Positions 19,518 to 29,373 of a stretch of DNA of 55,059 nucleotides are shown in pieces. A program made the position numbers and the translations under genes. How positions within the stretch are numbered: the stretch's first letter is position 1; each line of letters opens with the position of its first letter. The notes under the pieces are model-generated. The model saw only the letters and a program-made list of their open reading frames with translations. It had not been told where the DNA came from and made no database searches. This stretch comes from Nitrosomonas sp. (GTDB lineage Bacteria > Pseudomonadota > Gammaproteobacteria > Burkholderiales > Nitrosomonadaceae). Location: positions 1 to 55,059 of the forward strand of contig JAMXAE010000003.1 in the NCBI GenBank assembly GCA_024281695.1, in the 5' to 3' direction.

Positions 19518-20627
19518 TTAGTGAAAATTCCAACCTCTTTGATACGGATTAATATCAAATGGTTGTCGAGTGCCCGTTATTTCGTTGACTAGAATTTCAG
19601 CACTGGCAGGTGCCATAGTAACGCCGTAGCGAAAATGACCACTGTTGATAAATAAATTTTTTATCATTGGGTGTTGGCCAATAGTGGGTATGTTATCGAG
19701 TGAAGCGGGCCGTAATCCTGACCACTGCCTTAAGATGGGTTGTGTGTGAAGTATTGGCAATATAGCTTGCGCACGCATTAACAAGTGATTACGTGCTGAT
19801 ACGGTCGTTTGTTTATCAAATCCTACATCCTCCAATGTACTGCCAATCAATAAATGTCCATCCCGACGAGGGATGATATATAAACCTTTTTTTACGAGGA
19901 TGGCGTGTAGTGGTGGAGTGATATCAAACTTAAATAACAGCATCTGTCCTTTGATAGGTTTGATATCTAGCTTGAGAGCATGTACTCCCAATACTTCTTT
20001 GCTCCAGGCACCAGCACTAACAACTGTGTAATCGGCTATAAATTCACCCCGAGATGAAGTTATGGATTGGATTTTTTGCTGCGTAGCTTTAAGGCGCATG
20101 ACTTCGCAATTTTCTATAATTCTCCCTCCTAATTGAACAACTCTATAATGTAATGCGCGTAATAATCTTGGGTTACGTACTTGTGCAATATCAGGTAAAA
20201 ATAATGCATGATCGTATGTGGTAGCATCATCTGTTTCTTTGCTGTTTCTGGCTACAGATGTATTAGAGACTGTTCGCCGTTCCATTTTAATTTCTCGCAT
20301 TGAACACCATTGTTGTGCAATTTCTATATTGTAGGGTGGTAGTACCAGCATGCCAGATGTTTCATACTCCGGATCAATCTCGGTAGCTTTATGCAAAGAT
20401 GATATCCATATCGGAAATCGACTGGCGCTGTAACTTGTCAGGCGAGTAACATCATCAGAATAGTCCCATGGACAAAGTGGAGACAAAATACCACCACCTG
20501 CCCAGGATGATTCTAATCCCACTTTATTACGTTCCAGTATCGTAACTTTCGCGCCTTTTAATAAAAAACGTTCTGCCGTAGCAAGTCCAATGATTCCCGC
20601 TCCGATTACGATGACATCTTGCTTCAT
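19518..20627 (-). CDS. thiO: FAD-dependent glycine oxidase ThiO
   Basis: A 369-residue D-amino-acid-oxidase-like flavoenzyme. The N-terminal FAD-binding motif is VIGAGIIGLATAERF (about 6-20), followed by the ThiO-type block SSWAGGGILSPL. The C-terminal HFRYGVTMAPASA segment is also typical. In thiamine synthesis it oxidises glycine to the imine used for the thiazole ring. No thiG or thiS and no TPP riboswitch are adjacent, so the role rests on sequence. It is transcribed toward ispH and away from the pilin operon. Confidence 0.9.
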   Translation of the reverse strand: MKQDVIVIGAGIIGLATAERFLLKGAKVTILERNKVGLESSWAGGGILSPLCPWDYSDDVTRLTSYSASRFPIWISSLHKATEIDPEYETSGMLVLPPYNIEIAQQWCSMREIKMERRTVSNTSVARNSKETDDATTYDHALFLPDIAQVRNPRLLRALHYRVVQLGGRIIENCEVMRLKATQQKIQSITSSRGEFIADYTVVSAGAWSKEVLGVHALKLDIKPIKGQMLLFKFDITPPLHAILVKKGLYIIPRRDGHLLIGSTLEDVGFDKQTTVSARNHLLMRAQAILPILHTQPILRQWSGLRPASLDNIPTIGQHPMIKNLFINSGHFRYGVTMAPASAEILVNEITGTRQPFDINPYQRGWNFH

Positions 20628-20850
20628 GATTACTTATTGTACTGATCAAAAATTAAAGAATGACTTTCAGGCTGATGTGACTGATTGTAACCTAGACTGG
20701 CCTATAGCTTTGTCTTGAATCTGGAGATCCAATGGTGAAATAGAATTGTGCATTAACGCTAAAGTTAATTGACATGGTAATCGTTATAACTACAGATCTA
20801 TAAATTGATTGAGATCATAATTAAGATTAAGTTTCTTTGGAAATCTGTAG

Positions 20851-21390
20851 ATGCATAAAAAGAAAGGCATAAAAAGACTAAATCAATATGGTTTTACGTT
20901 GATAGAGTTACTTGTCACATTAAGTGTGGCAAGTATTTTGCTATCTGTAGCTGCGCCCAGTTATCGTGGATTTGTACAAGATAGTTTACTTATTGCACAA
21001 AATAATAGTTTTTCTTCAGCCATAGCATTAGCTAAAAGTGAAGCGATTAAGCGTAGTAGTCAAGCTACAATCTGTCCGAGCACCAATGGTACTGCTTGCG
21101 CGGGAGGGAAAGTGTGGTCAAATGGTTGGTTAGTGTTTGCGGATGTAAATGGTAATGGCGTTGTCGATGCCAATGAACAAATTCTACAAGCTAACGCAGC
21201 CCTATCCGGTGGAAACACACTGAAATCAGGAGCACGAACAAGGGTTACATTTACAGCAGACGGTTTTTCATCAGGGTTTAATGACACTTTCTCTTTATGT
21301 GATAGTCGAGGAGCAACGTATTCTAAAGCTATTATCTTAAATAATCAGGGACGTTTACGTTCTGAAACAGGCGCTGGGACTTGTTCATGA
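20851..21390 (+). CDS. fimT: Type IV minor pilin, FimT/GspH family
   Basis: A 179-residue prepilin. A basic leader precedes the cleavage and helix motif GFTLIELLVTLSVASILLSVA (about 14-34), with the +5 glutamate retained. The GspH-like domain follows and contains a calcium-type loop DVNGNGVVDANE (about 98-109), as is common in FimT/FimU. It opens a five-gene set with pilV, pilW, pilX and pilY1, which together prime pilus assembly. Its TGA overlaps the pilV ATG. Confidence 0.92.
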   Translation: MHKKKGIKRLNQYGFTLIELLVTLSVASILLSVAAPSYRGFVQDSLLIAQNNSFSSAIALAKSEAIKRSSQATICPSTNGTACAGGKVWSNGWLVFADVNGNGVVDANEQILQANAALSGGNTLKSGARTRVTFTADGFSSGFNDTFSLCDSRGATYSKAIILNNQGRLRSETGAGTCS

Positions 21391-21884
21391 ATAGTGTATG
21401 GATATTAAAGAATCATAAAGGATTCAGTTTACTGGAAGTGCTAATTACGATTTTAGTAGTATCTTTTGGATTGCTAGGTATGGCTGCACTCGTTGTATCG
21501 GGTGTGCGAAGCAATAATATCGCTCATTATCGCTCGGTTGCTAGTAAACAGACAGAAGATATCGCTGATCGAATGCGTGCCAATTTGGTTGGAGCAAGTG
21601 CAGGAAGCTATGATGCTCTTTCAGCGACTATTCCAACTAGTAATGAATGTGTGACAAATGCTTGCAGTGCAGTACAGATTGCAGTTTATGATCATGCGCA
21701 GTGGAATACTGCAAATTCAATATTACTTCCAGGAGGTGTGGGAACTGTAAGTGGTAATTTAGCGGCGGGTTACTTAATTACTTTAATGTGGAGAGAGAAA
21801 GAATTGGGGGGAGAAGTTGATCCAAATTGCCCAGGAGGAGTACCCACGAATACTCGTTGTTTCTTAACGAGGTTTGTTCCATGA
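21387..21884 (+). CDS. pilV: Type IV minor pilin PilV
   Basis: A 165-residue prepilin with leader and motif GFSLLEVLITILVVSFGLLG, typical of PilV, followed by a short globular domain with a few cysteines. I place the start at the ATG that overlaps the fimT stop (ATGA, 21387-21390), two codons inside the longest frame, which begins with TTG. The stop in turn overlaps the pilW ATG. Position between fimT and pilW supports the name. Confidence 0.9.
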   Translation: MNSVWILKNHKGFSLLEVLITILVVSFGLLGMAALVVSGVRSNNIAHYRSVASKQTEDIADRMRANLVGASAGSYDALSATIPTSNECVTNACSAVQIAVYDHAQWNTANSILLPGGVGTVSGNLAAGYLITLMWREKELGGEVDPNCPGGVPTNTRCFLTRFVP

Positions 21885-22681
21885 TATCTGCTCCTAAGCT
21901 TCACTGTATTTGCTTAAAAAACGAATCAAAAGATTCTAAATCCAACGCTCAGTATGGTTTTACTTTAGTAGAGTTAATGATTTCTATGACGTTAGGTTTG
22001 GTATTGTTGTTGGTAATCGGGACTGTTTTTGTCAGCAGCCGACAAACCTTTAGCGAACAGGAAGATAATGCCCGTATACAGGAAAGTGGACGTTTTGCGT
22101 TGGAAATTCTTGGGCGTAGTATTAAACAAGCAGGTCATGTAGAAGTTCCTTTCAATGATTTCAAAATTGCTTTTGAGGGCACAGCAATTACTGGTACTAA
22201 TGGTGCTGCAGGAGAGCCTGATACATTAACCGTGCAATTTGAAGGAGCAGTCGGAGATCGGGATTGCGAGGGTGCCTTGGTTGATGTTGCAGGTAAGATT
22301 ATTCAGAATTATTTTAATCTTGATGTTGCTAACATCGAACTACAATGTAAAGGTGATATTTCTGCTGCACCCGTTGCGCCAGGAGCAGCGCCGAAGGGAC
22401 AAGTGTTGTTAGAAAATGTAGAAGATTTACAAATTCGATATGGTGTAGATACTAACGGCGATCATTCAGTTGATCAATATATTGTGTTACCTGCTGACTG
22501 GGGCCAAGTTATCACTGCACGTGTTTGTGTCCAGATTCGTTCCGATAAAGCAAATATTGTTTCTGCAGGTAATTACCTAAATTGTGATGGTACATCTGTT
22601 GCTATTCCTGCGGACAGGCGTCTTAGACGTACTTTTTCTGCGACATTTAATTTGCGCAATCGAATAAATTCGCTGCCATGA
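21881..22681 (+). CDS. pilW: Type IV minor pilin PilW
   Basis: A 266-residue prepilin. After a leader of about 25 residues comes GFTLVELMISMTLGLVLLLV, then the PilW block SSRQTFSEQEDNARIQESGRF in the helix continuation. The start is placed at the ATG overlapping the pilV stop (21881), 18 codons inside the longest open frame; the upstream codons overlap pilV and look non-native. The stop overlaps the pilX ATG, so fimT through pilX are translationally chained. Confidence 0.9.
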   Translation: MISAPKLHCICLKNESKDSKSNAQYGFTLVELMISMTLGLVLLLVIGTVFVSSRQTFSEQEDNARIQESGRFALEILGRSIKQAGHVEVPFNDFKIAFEGTAITGTNGAAGEPDTLTVQFEGAVGDRDCEGALVDVAGKIIQNYFNLDVANIELQCKGDISAAPVAPGAAPKGQVLLENVEDLQIRYGVDTNGDHSVDQYIVLPADWGQVITARVCVQIRSDKANIVSAGNYLNCDGTSVAIPADRRLRRTFSATFNLRNRINSLP

Positions 22682-23253
22682 ACATATATTCCAATTTGCA
22701 ACTGAAGAAACAGGGTGGTGCCGTATTTGTCACTGGTATGCTTTTTTTGTTAGTTTTAACATTGCTGGGTATAACAGTTACTAAGATGTCAACAATAGAA
22801 GAGCGTATGTCGGGCAACATGCGAGATCGAATGATTGCAATGCAGGCAGCAGAGATGGGATTACGTTACGCGGAGCAACATATTCGCGACAATGACTCTA
22901 CTACTAATACGCCTAAATCTATTGACGGTATAGCCGAATTTGATGCCGTTTGTACTGCGGGTCTTTGTTACTATGGTGCAGGAGTAGTTGCACCAGTTGT
23001 ACCTGCATCGACTACCTACTGCACTCCAACGTGCCCCATCAGCTATGTCGAGGGGAATGTTTTTAGAACCGACGGTGCGGCCTATACAGCGCCTCTCTTG
23101 CCAATCGGTGTACCAGCACCCACATATCTTATAGAGGGCATCCAAAAAACACCGCCAGGTAGCGGTTTAAGATATTACTACCGTATAACGATACGTGCGC
23201 AAGGCGCCAAACCTGGTACCGTGGTTTGGCTACAAGAAGTATTTAGGCCATAG
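22678..23253 (+). CDS. pilX: Type IV pilus assembly protein PilX
   Basis: A 191-residue protein. A short basic start leads to QGGAVFVTGMLFLLVLTLLG (about 12-31) and then EERMSGNMRDRMIAMQAAE, the conserved PilX N-terminal block. As usual for PilX the hydrophobic segment lacks the +5 glutamate pattern of major pilins. Two cysteine pairs are in the C-terminal half. Its ATG overlaps the pilW stop, and pilY1 follows after 29 bases. Confidence 0.9.
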   Translation: MNIYSNLQLKKQGGAVFVTGMLFLLVLTLLGITVTKMSTIEERMSGNMRDRMIAMQAAEMGLRYAEQHIRDNDSTTNTPKSIDGIAEFDAVCTAGLCYYGAGVVAPVVPASTTYCTPTCPISYVEGNVFRTDGAAYTAPLLPIGVPAPTYLIEGIQKTPPGSGLRYYYRITIRAQGAKPGTVVWLQEVFRP

Positions 23254-23282
23254 ATATTAGAAATAAAAAGGATTTTAGGATC

Positions 23283-26200
23283 ATGAGAATAATACCTTTA
23301 CATTATAATTTTGCATGGAACACTGTTATTGGCATTTTACTCATCAGTTTGATGGGTAAAGTTCACGCAATTTTACCATTATCCAATAGTCCACTGTTCT
23401 TAGGTGGAAATATATCTCCTAACGTTATGTTTACTCTGGATGATTCAGGGTCTATGCATTTCGAAATTATGCCGGAAGATTTAATTCAACAAAGTGTGTA
23501 TTACATGTTTCCTCGTGCATCAGGTGTTTATGGCGCGGATGATTACAGCAACTATTTCGTGGATTTTGATCATACCAATCATAATACTACTAGGCTACGT
23601 TCCAGCTACGTCAACAAAATTTATTACGATCCAGCAGTGAGATATCAGCCTTGGAGTAATGCTGACGGGTCGCTGATGAGTAATGCTGATCCTACTTGCG
23701 CTTACCATAATCCATACAATACCGCAGCAGGTTGTCGCAATCTTACGGTTAACAATACCCAAACTGGGCGTTCATTACAAGATAACAGCTCTCGTTCCGC
23801 CAGTCAGTCATATACTTTTTATCCTGCGGTGTATTACAAATATGACGGTGGCAATATCAATGCACCTACTAGTTATACGAAAGTTGAAATTAAATCTTCA
23901 ACATCTTCATATGCGGGTGGGCCTAATCGTCTAGATTGTATTGCCGTAACGACGTGTACTTATAACGAAGAGATTCAGAATTTCGCGAATTGGTATACCT
24001 ATTATCGTTCTCGTATTTTATTGGCACGTGCAGGTATTGGTCGGGCATTTTCCTCACAAGGGAATACTATGAGAGTTGGTTTTTCGGCTATTAATAAAGG
24101 ATCTACAACCGTAGATGGTGTTGCTACAACCGTAGTAAAAACTGGCGTGAGACAATTTACCGGTACTGATAGGACGAATTTTTTTACCAATCTATATGAT
24201 CATGATATTCCAGCACAAGGTACACCGCTGCGGGAGGCTGTCATCGCAGTAGGTGGATACTTCAAGAGGACTGACGATAAAGGCCCTTGGGGTCAAACAC
24301 CAGGTTCGAGTGGGGGTACGCAACACGAATGCCGGCAAAATTATAATATATTGATGACAGATGGTTACTGGACTGAAGGTTCTATTTCGGGATTGGACAA
24401 TTCTGATAATCAATCAGGCTCTAGTATTACGAATCATTCTTCACCAGCGACCCCGGCAACTTATACCTATACTCCGGCGCTTCCATATTCGGATGCTTAT
24501 AGTGACACACTCGCCGATGCTGCCATGGAATATTGGAAAAAGGATTTGCGCACAGATATGCAGAATAAAGTGCCAACAAATCTTCATGATCCTGCTTTTT
24601 GGCAACATATGGTGAATTTTACGGTAGGTCTGGGTGTAACGGGTACTTTGACAGCGGTACCTTCTGGAACGCAATCTTGGCCTGATCCGACGATAAATGA
24701 TGCAGTAAAAATAGATGACCTGTGGCATGCTGCTGTAAATAGCCGGGGAGATTTTTTTAGTGCTGCCGACCCCACTTCATTTGCCAATGCACTATCCAAT
24801 GCCTTGACAGCCATAGTCTCACGTACAGGTTCCGCTTCCGCCGTGGCAGCTAATTCTAACTCTTTAATGACGAATGGACGTATCTATCAGGCTAAATTTA
24901 ATAGTGGTGATTGGAGCGGACAATTATTATCGATTCCCATTGGTTCAACGGGAATATTAGGCACTTCGGAGTGGAATGCCGGCGCAGTATCATTGGCACC
25001 AAGTACAATTAACCCTTCTTCTCGTGTCATGATTACCAAAGGTAGTAGTGATGGTGTTGCATTTCAGTATGCAAATTTAACAACTGCTCAGAAAGCATTC
25101 ATCGATAAGAATGCTACTGGTTCTGTTGATAACTGTGGTGTGGAACGAGTAACTTATTTACGGGGCGATGCATCTCGTGAAAGCGCAAGCGGGACATTTT
25201 CTTGCGCTAGTGCGACGACAGTGAATAATTTCCGTGTTCGGACGACCAGTAAGCTAGGTGATATTGTCAATTCAGGTCCAATTTATGTTGGAAGACCCAG
25301 TGCAGGGTATTCAGATGTAGATCATCCAGGCTATGGATCATTTAAAAACAATTACAAAGATCGAACTCCAATAGTATATGTTGGAGCGAATGATGGGATT
25401 CTTCACGGTTTTAACGCCTGTATTGTGGGAGTAACACCTGGGTGCACAACTGCAGATGCGGGTAAAGAATTACTTTCTTATATCCCGAGTCATGTTTATG
25501 AAAATCTGAGTCGACTCACGGATAAAGATTATAACGCTGGTCATCGCTATTTTGTCGATGGGTCTCCAATGGCAGCTGATATTTATGCAAGTAATACTAC
25601 CAGTTGGAGAAGTATACTTATAGGTAGTTTAAATGGAGGAGGACAAGGTTACTATGCATTAAATGTAACAAATCCGCAGGATACAACAAAATCTGATCCA
25701 GTTTTTACCGAGGCGAATGCAGCGAATCTGTTGTTATGGGAGTTTTCAAGCTCTGATGATGTCGACATGGGCTACAGTTATAATCTTCCACCAATTAATC
25801 CCTTTACAGGTCAAGCCAAGCAGATCGTTAAAATGGAAAATAACCAATGGGCTGTCATAGTAGGCAATGGTTATAACAGTGCTGGCGGGAAAGCAGTGCT
25901 TTACATACTGTTTGTAACCGGTGGTGAAGATGGTACTTGGACAGTTGGGACAGATTATATTAAATTGGTAGCTGACTCAGGTACTGGGAATGGATTATCT
26001 ACTCCGATGCCTTTTGATAAAAATGGTAACGGCTTAGCCGATGTCATTTATGCTGGTGATATCAAAGGTAATTTATGGAAATTTGACGTAAGCGCTTCCG
26101 CTCCATCAAGCTGGAACATAGCGATGGGTGGATTACCATTATTTGTATCAGGTACTGCCAAGCCTATTATTTCTCCACCTGCAGTAACTTTTCATCCCAA

Positions 26201-26798
26201 GAAAGGTCAGCTGATCATGTTTGGAACAGGTAAATATTTAGAAACAGCTGATACGACCAATACAAGCGTTCAAACTATCTATGGAATATGGGATCTCAAT
26301 GCAGCAGCGACGATAACAGCCGGGATGCTTGTGCAACAAGTAGTGACTGACTCAACTGTTAGAACTGCCACACGAAAATCGGTAACTTACTCTGACACAA
26401 TCAAGGGTTGGTATATTGATTTTCCCGTCAGCGGGGAAAGGATAACGGGTGTACCTAGTATAGAAGATGAAATTCTAGTGTTTACTACGATTGTCCCTTC
26501 AGCATCACCCTGTGATTTTGGTGGGAAAGGATTTGTGAATGCAGTCGATTTCTTATCTGGAGGTATGCTGTCTTTCCCAGCATTTGACTATACGAGAAAT
26601 AGAGTACTTGCTCTAGATGATGGATTGTCTGCTGGCATCGAAATAGGATTCTCAGTGGGTGGCGTGACGCGTATAAGAGGTCATTCAGACGACGTGTTAA
26701 TTTCTTCGACAGCGGACGGCACGCTCGTGCAAACAACTACTACGAAAGGTTCTGTTGGGCTGCGTGGCAGAATTACTTGGCGAGAATCTATCCAATAA
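23283..26798 (+). CDS. pilY1: Type IV pilus adhesin/biogenesis factor PilY1
   Basis: An 1171-residue secreted protein that sits at the pilus tip and opposes retraction. A signal peptide (about 1-30) is followed by a von Willebrand A-like region with a MIDAS-type DDSGSM (53-58), a variable middle, and the C-terminal beta-propeller that defines the family (from about residue 680, with GANDGILHGFNA). A calcium site is visible as DKNGNGLAD (912-920), matching the propeller EF-hand-like loop of Pseudomonas PilY1. It is full length and last in the minor-pilin operon. An AGGATC site precedes the ATG. Confidence 0.93.
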   Translation: MRIIPLHYNFAWNTVIGILLISLMGKVHAILPLSNSPLFLGGNISPNVMFTLDDSGSMHFEIMPEDLIQQSVYYMFPRASGVYGADDYSNYFVDFDHTNHNTTRLRSSYVNKIYYDPAVRYQPWSNADGSLMSNADPTCAYHNPYNTAAGCRNLTVNNTQTGRSLQDNSSRSASQSYTFYPAVYYKYDGGNINAPTSYTKVEIKSSTSSYAGGPNRLDCIAVTTCTYNEEIQNFANWYTYYRSRILLARAGIGRAFSSQGNTMRVGFSAINKGSTTVDGVATTVVKTGVRQFTGTDRTNFFTNLYDHDIPAQGTPLREAVIAVGGYFKRTDDKGPWGQTPGSSGGTQHECRQNYNILMTDGYWTEGSISGLDNSDNQSGSSITNHSSPATPATYTYTPALPYSDAYSDTLADAAMEYWKKDLRTDMQNKVPTNLHDPAFWQHMVNFTVGLGVTGTLTAVPSGTQSWPDPTINDAVKIDDLWHAAVNSRGDFFSAADPTSFANALSNALTAIVSRTGSASAVAANSNSLMTNGRIYQAKFNSGDWSGQLLSIPIGSTGILGTSEWNAGAVSLAPSTINPSSRVMITKGSSDGVAFQYANLTTAQKAFIDKNATGSVDNCGVERVTYLRGDASRESASGTFSCASATTVNNFRVRTTSKLGDIVNSGPIYVGRPSAGYSDVDHPGYGSFKNNYKDRTPIVYVGANDGILHGFNACIVGVTPGCTTADAGKELLSYIPSHVYENLSRLTDKDYNAGHRYFVDGSPMAADIYASNTTSWRSILIGSLNGGGQGYYALNVTNPQDTTKSDPVFTEANAANLLLWEFSSSDDVDMGYSYNLPPINPFTGQAKQIVKMENNQWAVIVGNGYNSAGGKAVLYILFVTGGEDGTWTVGTDYIKLVADSGTGNGLSTPMPFDKNGNGLADVIYAGDIKGNLWKFDVSASAPSSWNIAMGGLPLFVSGTAKPIISPPAVTFHPKKGQLIMFGTGKYLETADTTNTSVQTIYGIWDLNAAATITAGMLVQQVVTDSTVRTATRKSVTYSDTIKGWYIDFPVSGERITGVPSIEDEILVFTTIVPSASPCDFGGKGFVNAVDFLSGGMLSFPAFDYTRNRVLALDDGLSAGIEIGFSVGGVTRIRGHSDDVLISSTADGTLVQTTTTKGSVGLRGRITWRESIQ

Positions 26799-27150
26799 AT
26801 TCTTTGCAGGGTGATAAATGACATTTCATTACTTTTAAGCAATGAGTTCTTTCCATTTACAGTGCGGCTTTTGCTAGAAGTAGAATAAGATGATGGATTT
26901 ACCGTCGAAATCTGGTGGGCGAGAACGAGAGTGATGTTCCATGTTTTGACTAAGAAATAAGCCGGTTCGTGATTAAAGATTTGATTTTAGTTATCTATAG
27001 CAGTAGTAGCTAATGGTGTGTTGTGTGAATCCTGATAAAAATCTCTGTAATACAATAACTTGCTATGTGATAGTTTTGTGTTAAGAGTTCAATGCGATAT
27101 AGCAATCAGTATGATTTTCTAAATTTAGAATGTAAAGGACTAGATAGATT
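26799..27150. promoter_or_regulatory. Region between pilY1 and pilE
   Basis: About 350 AT-rich bases with no gene. It should hold the pilE promoter; I looked for a sigma-54 GG-N10-GC pattern and found none that convinces. A perfect 14-bp palindrome (27117-27130) lies 20 bases before the pilE ATG. Confidence 0.35.
27117..27130. repeat. Palindrome upstream of pilE
   Basis: TTCTAAATTTAGAA reads the same on both strands with no spacer. It is AT-only at the centre and could be an operator or chance in this AT-rich region. Confidence 0.3.
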
Positions 27151-27612
27151 ATGAAATTAACTTCTTACTTATGTAGATCAACAGGTTTTACTTTAATTGA
27201 GTTAATGATAACAGTTGCAATTATTGGGATTCTTGCAGCAATCGCTTTGCCATCTTATCAAGACTATGTTAGACAATCTAATAGAGCTGTTGCGAAGTCA
27301 CTGTTGCTTGAAAACGCACAATTTATGGAGCGGTTTTATACTCAGAATAATCAGTATGATGCAACAGTAGGGGCGAATGGTATTGCGAATACTGGTGGAG
27401 ACGATATAGGTGTTACATTGCCTATTACTCAATCACCGAGGACTGGTGTTGTGCAATACAATATCTCTTTACAGGCTGTGGCAGACGCTACTTTCACGCT
27501 TCAAGCAGTACCAACTGGCTCGATGGCAGGAGATGTATGTGGTACATTAACTTTAACCAATACAGGTCTTCAGGGTGCAGGCGGTAGTGTTGCGAATTGT
27601 TGGAATCGATAA
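27151..27612 (+). CDS. pilE: Type IV pilin, PilE family
   Basis: A 153-residue pilin. The leader of 11 residues ends in G before [27 protein letters not shown], the classic type IV signature with the +5 glutamate. Two C-terminal cysteines (in DVCGTL and VANCWN) form the expected D-region loop. It resembles the PilE minor pilin found after pilY1 in other proteobacteria more than a highly expressed major pilin, but sequence alone does not settle this. It is 352 bases after pilY1, so probably has its own promoter. Confidence 0.88.
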   Translation: MKLTSYLCRSTGFTLIELMITVAIIGILAAIALPSYQDYVRQSNRAVAKSLLLENAQFMERFYTQNNQYDATVGANGIANTGGDDIGVTLPITQSPRTGVVQYNISLQAVADATFTLQAVPTGSMAGDVCGTLTLTNTGLQGAGGSVANCWNR

Positions 27613-27653
27613 TTCAAGATACTGCGAGATTGATTGCTTCATTCATGTCAATA

Positions 27654-28361
27654 TTATTCTCTAATTTCTTGCTCAATTTGATCGGCAGTGACATGACGTA
27701 CATCTTTGCCTTTTACCATGTAAACGACATACTCTGACATGTTTTTTGCATGATCTCCGATGCGTTCGATTGCTTTGGCGACAAACACTATTTCTAGACA
27801 AGTAGATATTTTTCTTGGATCTTCCATCATGAAAGTAATCAATTGACGTAGGATAGAACGAAACTCTTCATCTACGAATTCATCTTGTCGCACAATTTGT
27901 GCTGCCGCATTCAAATCCAATCGGGCAAAAGAGTCGAGAGCCTTATGCAACATATCCATAGCGATACTCGCAACATGCTTAATTTCGATAAAGCGTGGTA
28001 TGTGCATACGATCTGTTGCATAGATCAGTTTCGCCATCCGGGCAATTTTTGCAGCTTCATCGCCAATGCGCTCTAGATCAGTAATAGTTTTGATAACCAT
28101 CATAATCATGCGTAAGTCACTGGCAGTCGGTTGCCTGCGTGCAATTATCTGATTGCAAATTTCATCTATTGACACTTCCATAGCGTTTACGCGATGGTCG
28201 CGAGTAATGACCTGATCAATCAGTTCTTCATTGCCCGTAGTTAGTGCTTCAATTGCATATTCGATCTGTTCTTCGACAAAGCCGCCCATTTGTAATACAC
28301 GTGTACGCACTTCTTCGAGATCAGCATCAAACTGCTTGGAAATATGTTCTTTGTTAACCAT
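27654..28361 (-). CDS. phoU: Phosphate-specific transport accessory protein PhoU
   Basis: A 235-residue all-helical protein of two PhoU repeats; metal-binding motifs DLERIGDEA (about 114-122) and AIERIGDHAKN (about 193-203) are both intact. PhoU links the Pst phosphate transporter to the PhoR/PhoB system. No pst or pho genes adjoin here; it lies 61 bases downstream of rpiA on the same strand. AAAGGC precedes the ATG. Confidence 0.96.
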   Translation of the reverse strand: MVNKEHISKQFDADLEEVRTRVLQMGGFVEEQIEYAIEALTTGNEELIDQVITRDHRVNAMEVSIDEICNQIIARRQPTASDLRMIMMVIKTITDLERIGDEAAKIARMAKLIYATDRMHIPRFIEIKHVASIAMDMLHKALDSFARLDLNAAAQIVRQDEFVDEEFRSILRQLITFMMEDPRKISTCLEIVFVAKAIERIGDHAKNMSEYVVYMVKGKDVRHVTADQIEQEIRE

Positions 28362-28422
28362 GGAATGCCTTTGTTAGGATAGAAGAAGGGTTTATGTACT
28401 GTCTATTAAAAATTATGAGAGA

Positions 28423-29082
28423 TCATAGAGTAATTGTCCGAACACCTTTGTCTGTCCCTAATAATAATGTATTTGCTGAGCGTCGAGCAAAAAGACCATT
28501 GGTTACAATACCTGTTATTTGATTAAGCGTTGCCTCCAACTCAGCTGGATTCATAATTTGCAAGCCATGCACATCAAGAATAACGTTACCATTGTCAGTG
28601 ATGAATCCTTGACGCAAGGCCGGGTGTCCTCCCAATAGTACAATTTCACGTGCAACATAGCTACGCGCCATGGGTATGACCTCAACAGGTAGCGGGAAGT
28701 TGCCAAGGATGTTGACCAATTTGCTTTGATCTGTAATACAGATAAATTTCCGAGCAACTGCAGCGACAATTTTTTCTCGGGTTAAGGCGCCACCACCGCC
28801 CTTAATCATATGTAAATGCTCGGTAACTTCGTCTGCACCGTCAATATATACGGGTAAATCAATGACGTTATTGAGATCGTGTACTTCAATGCCATGACCT
28901 TTGAGGCGCTGCGCAGTTGCATCTGAGCTGGCAACTGCTCCTTCAATTTTATGTTTGATTTTAGCTAATTCGTCGATAAAGTAATTAGCAGTAGAACCTG
29001 TACCTACCCCCACAATACAGCCAACTGGAATATGTTGAATGGCAGCTTCTGCTGCTGCGCGTTTTTGTTCGTCTTGTGTCAT
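28423..29082 (-). CDS. rpiA: Ribose-5-phosphate isomerase A
   Basis: Interconverts ribose 5-phosphate and ribulose 5-phosphate, needed for the pentose-phosphate and Calvin pathways. I place the start at 29082 ([14 protein letters not shown]), giving the family's usual 219 residues with AAGGA just upstream, rather than 22 codons further out. Active-site blocks [16 protein letters not shown] and [11 protein letters not shown] are present. phoU follows on the same strand. Confidence 0.96.
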   Translation of the reverse strand: MTQDEQKRAAAEAAIQHIPVGCIVGVGTGSTANYFIDELAKIKHKIEGAVASSDATAQRLKGHGIEVHDLNNVIDLPVYIDGADEVTEHLHMIKGGGGALTREKIVAAVARKFICITDQSKLVNILGNFPLPVEVIPMARSYVAREIVLLGGHPALRQGFITDNGNVILDVHGLQIMNPAELEATLNQITGIVTNGLFARRSANTLLLGTDKGVRTITL

Positions 29083-29373
29083 TATGTCCTTACGTTGACA
29101 AGAATTAATATCGCCTGTCAGGATAGCGTTATCTGTTAATTTAAACAATGCCTCTATGCTTCGAAAATAAGATTTGGTGCATGGGCGTGAGAAATTTACC
29201 TATAAATAGGCTTTATCATTAGAATTTGGACAAGATAAGCGCTGAATGAGTGATGATTATTACAGAATATTATGAAATCAGTATGACACTCCTGTTTTGA
29301 GTCTGAGCGACATCTATTTTTCAAACAGATTTTACGATTCACTATCCGATTGATTATCCCATTATGGGCAGCG

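Noticed and set aside
20805..20818. FNR-like TTGAT-TGAG-ATCAT upstream of fimT
   Set aside because: One half-site mismatch, and the position would place the transcription start inside fimT; too far from thiO to act there in the usual way.
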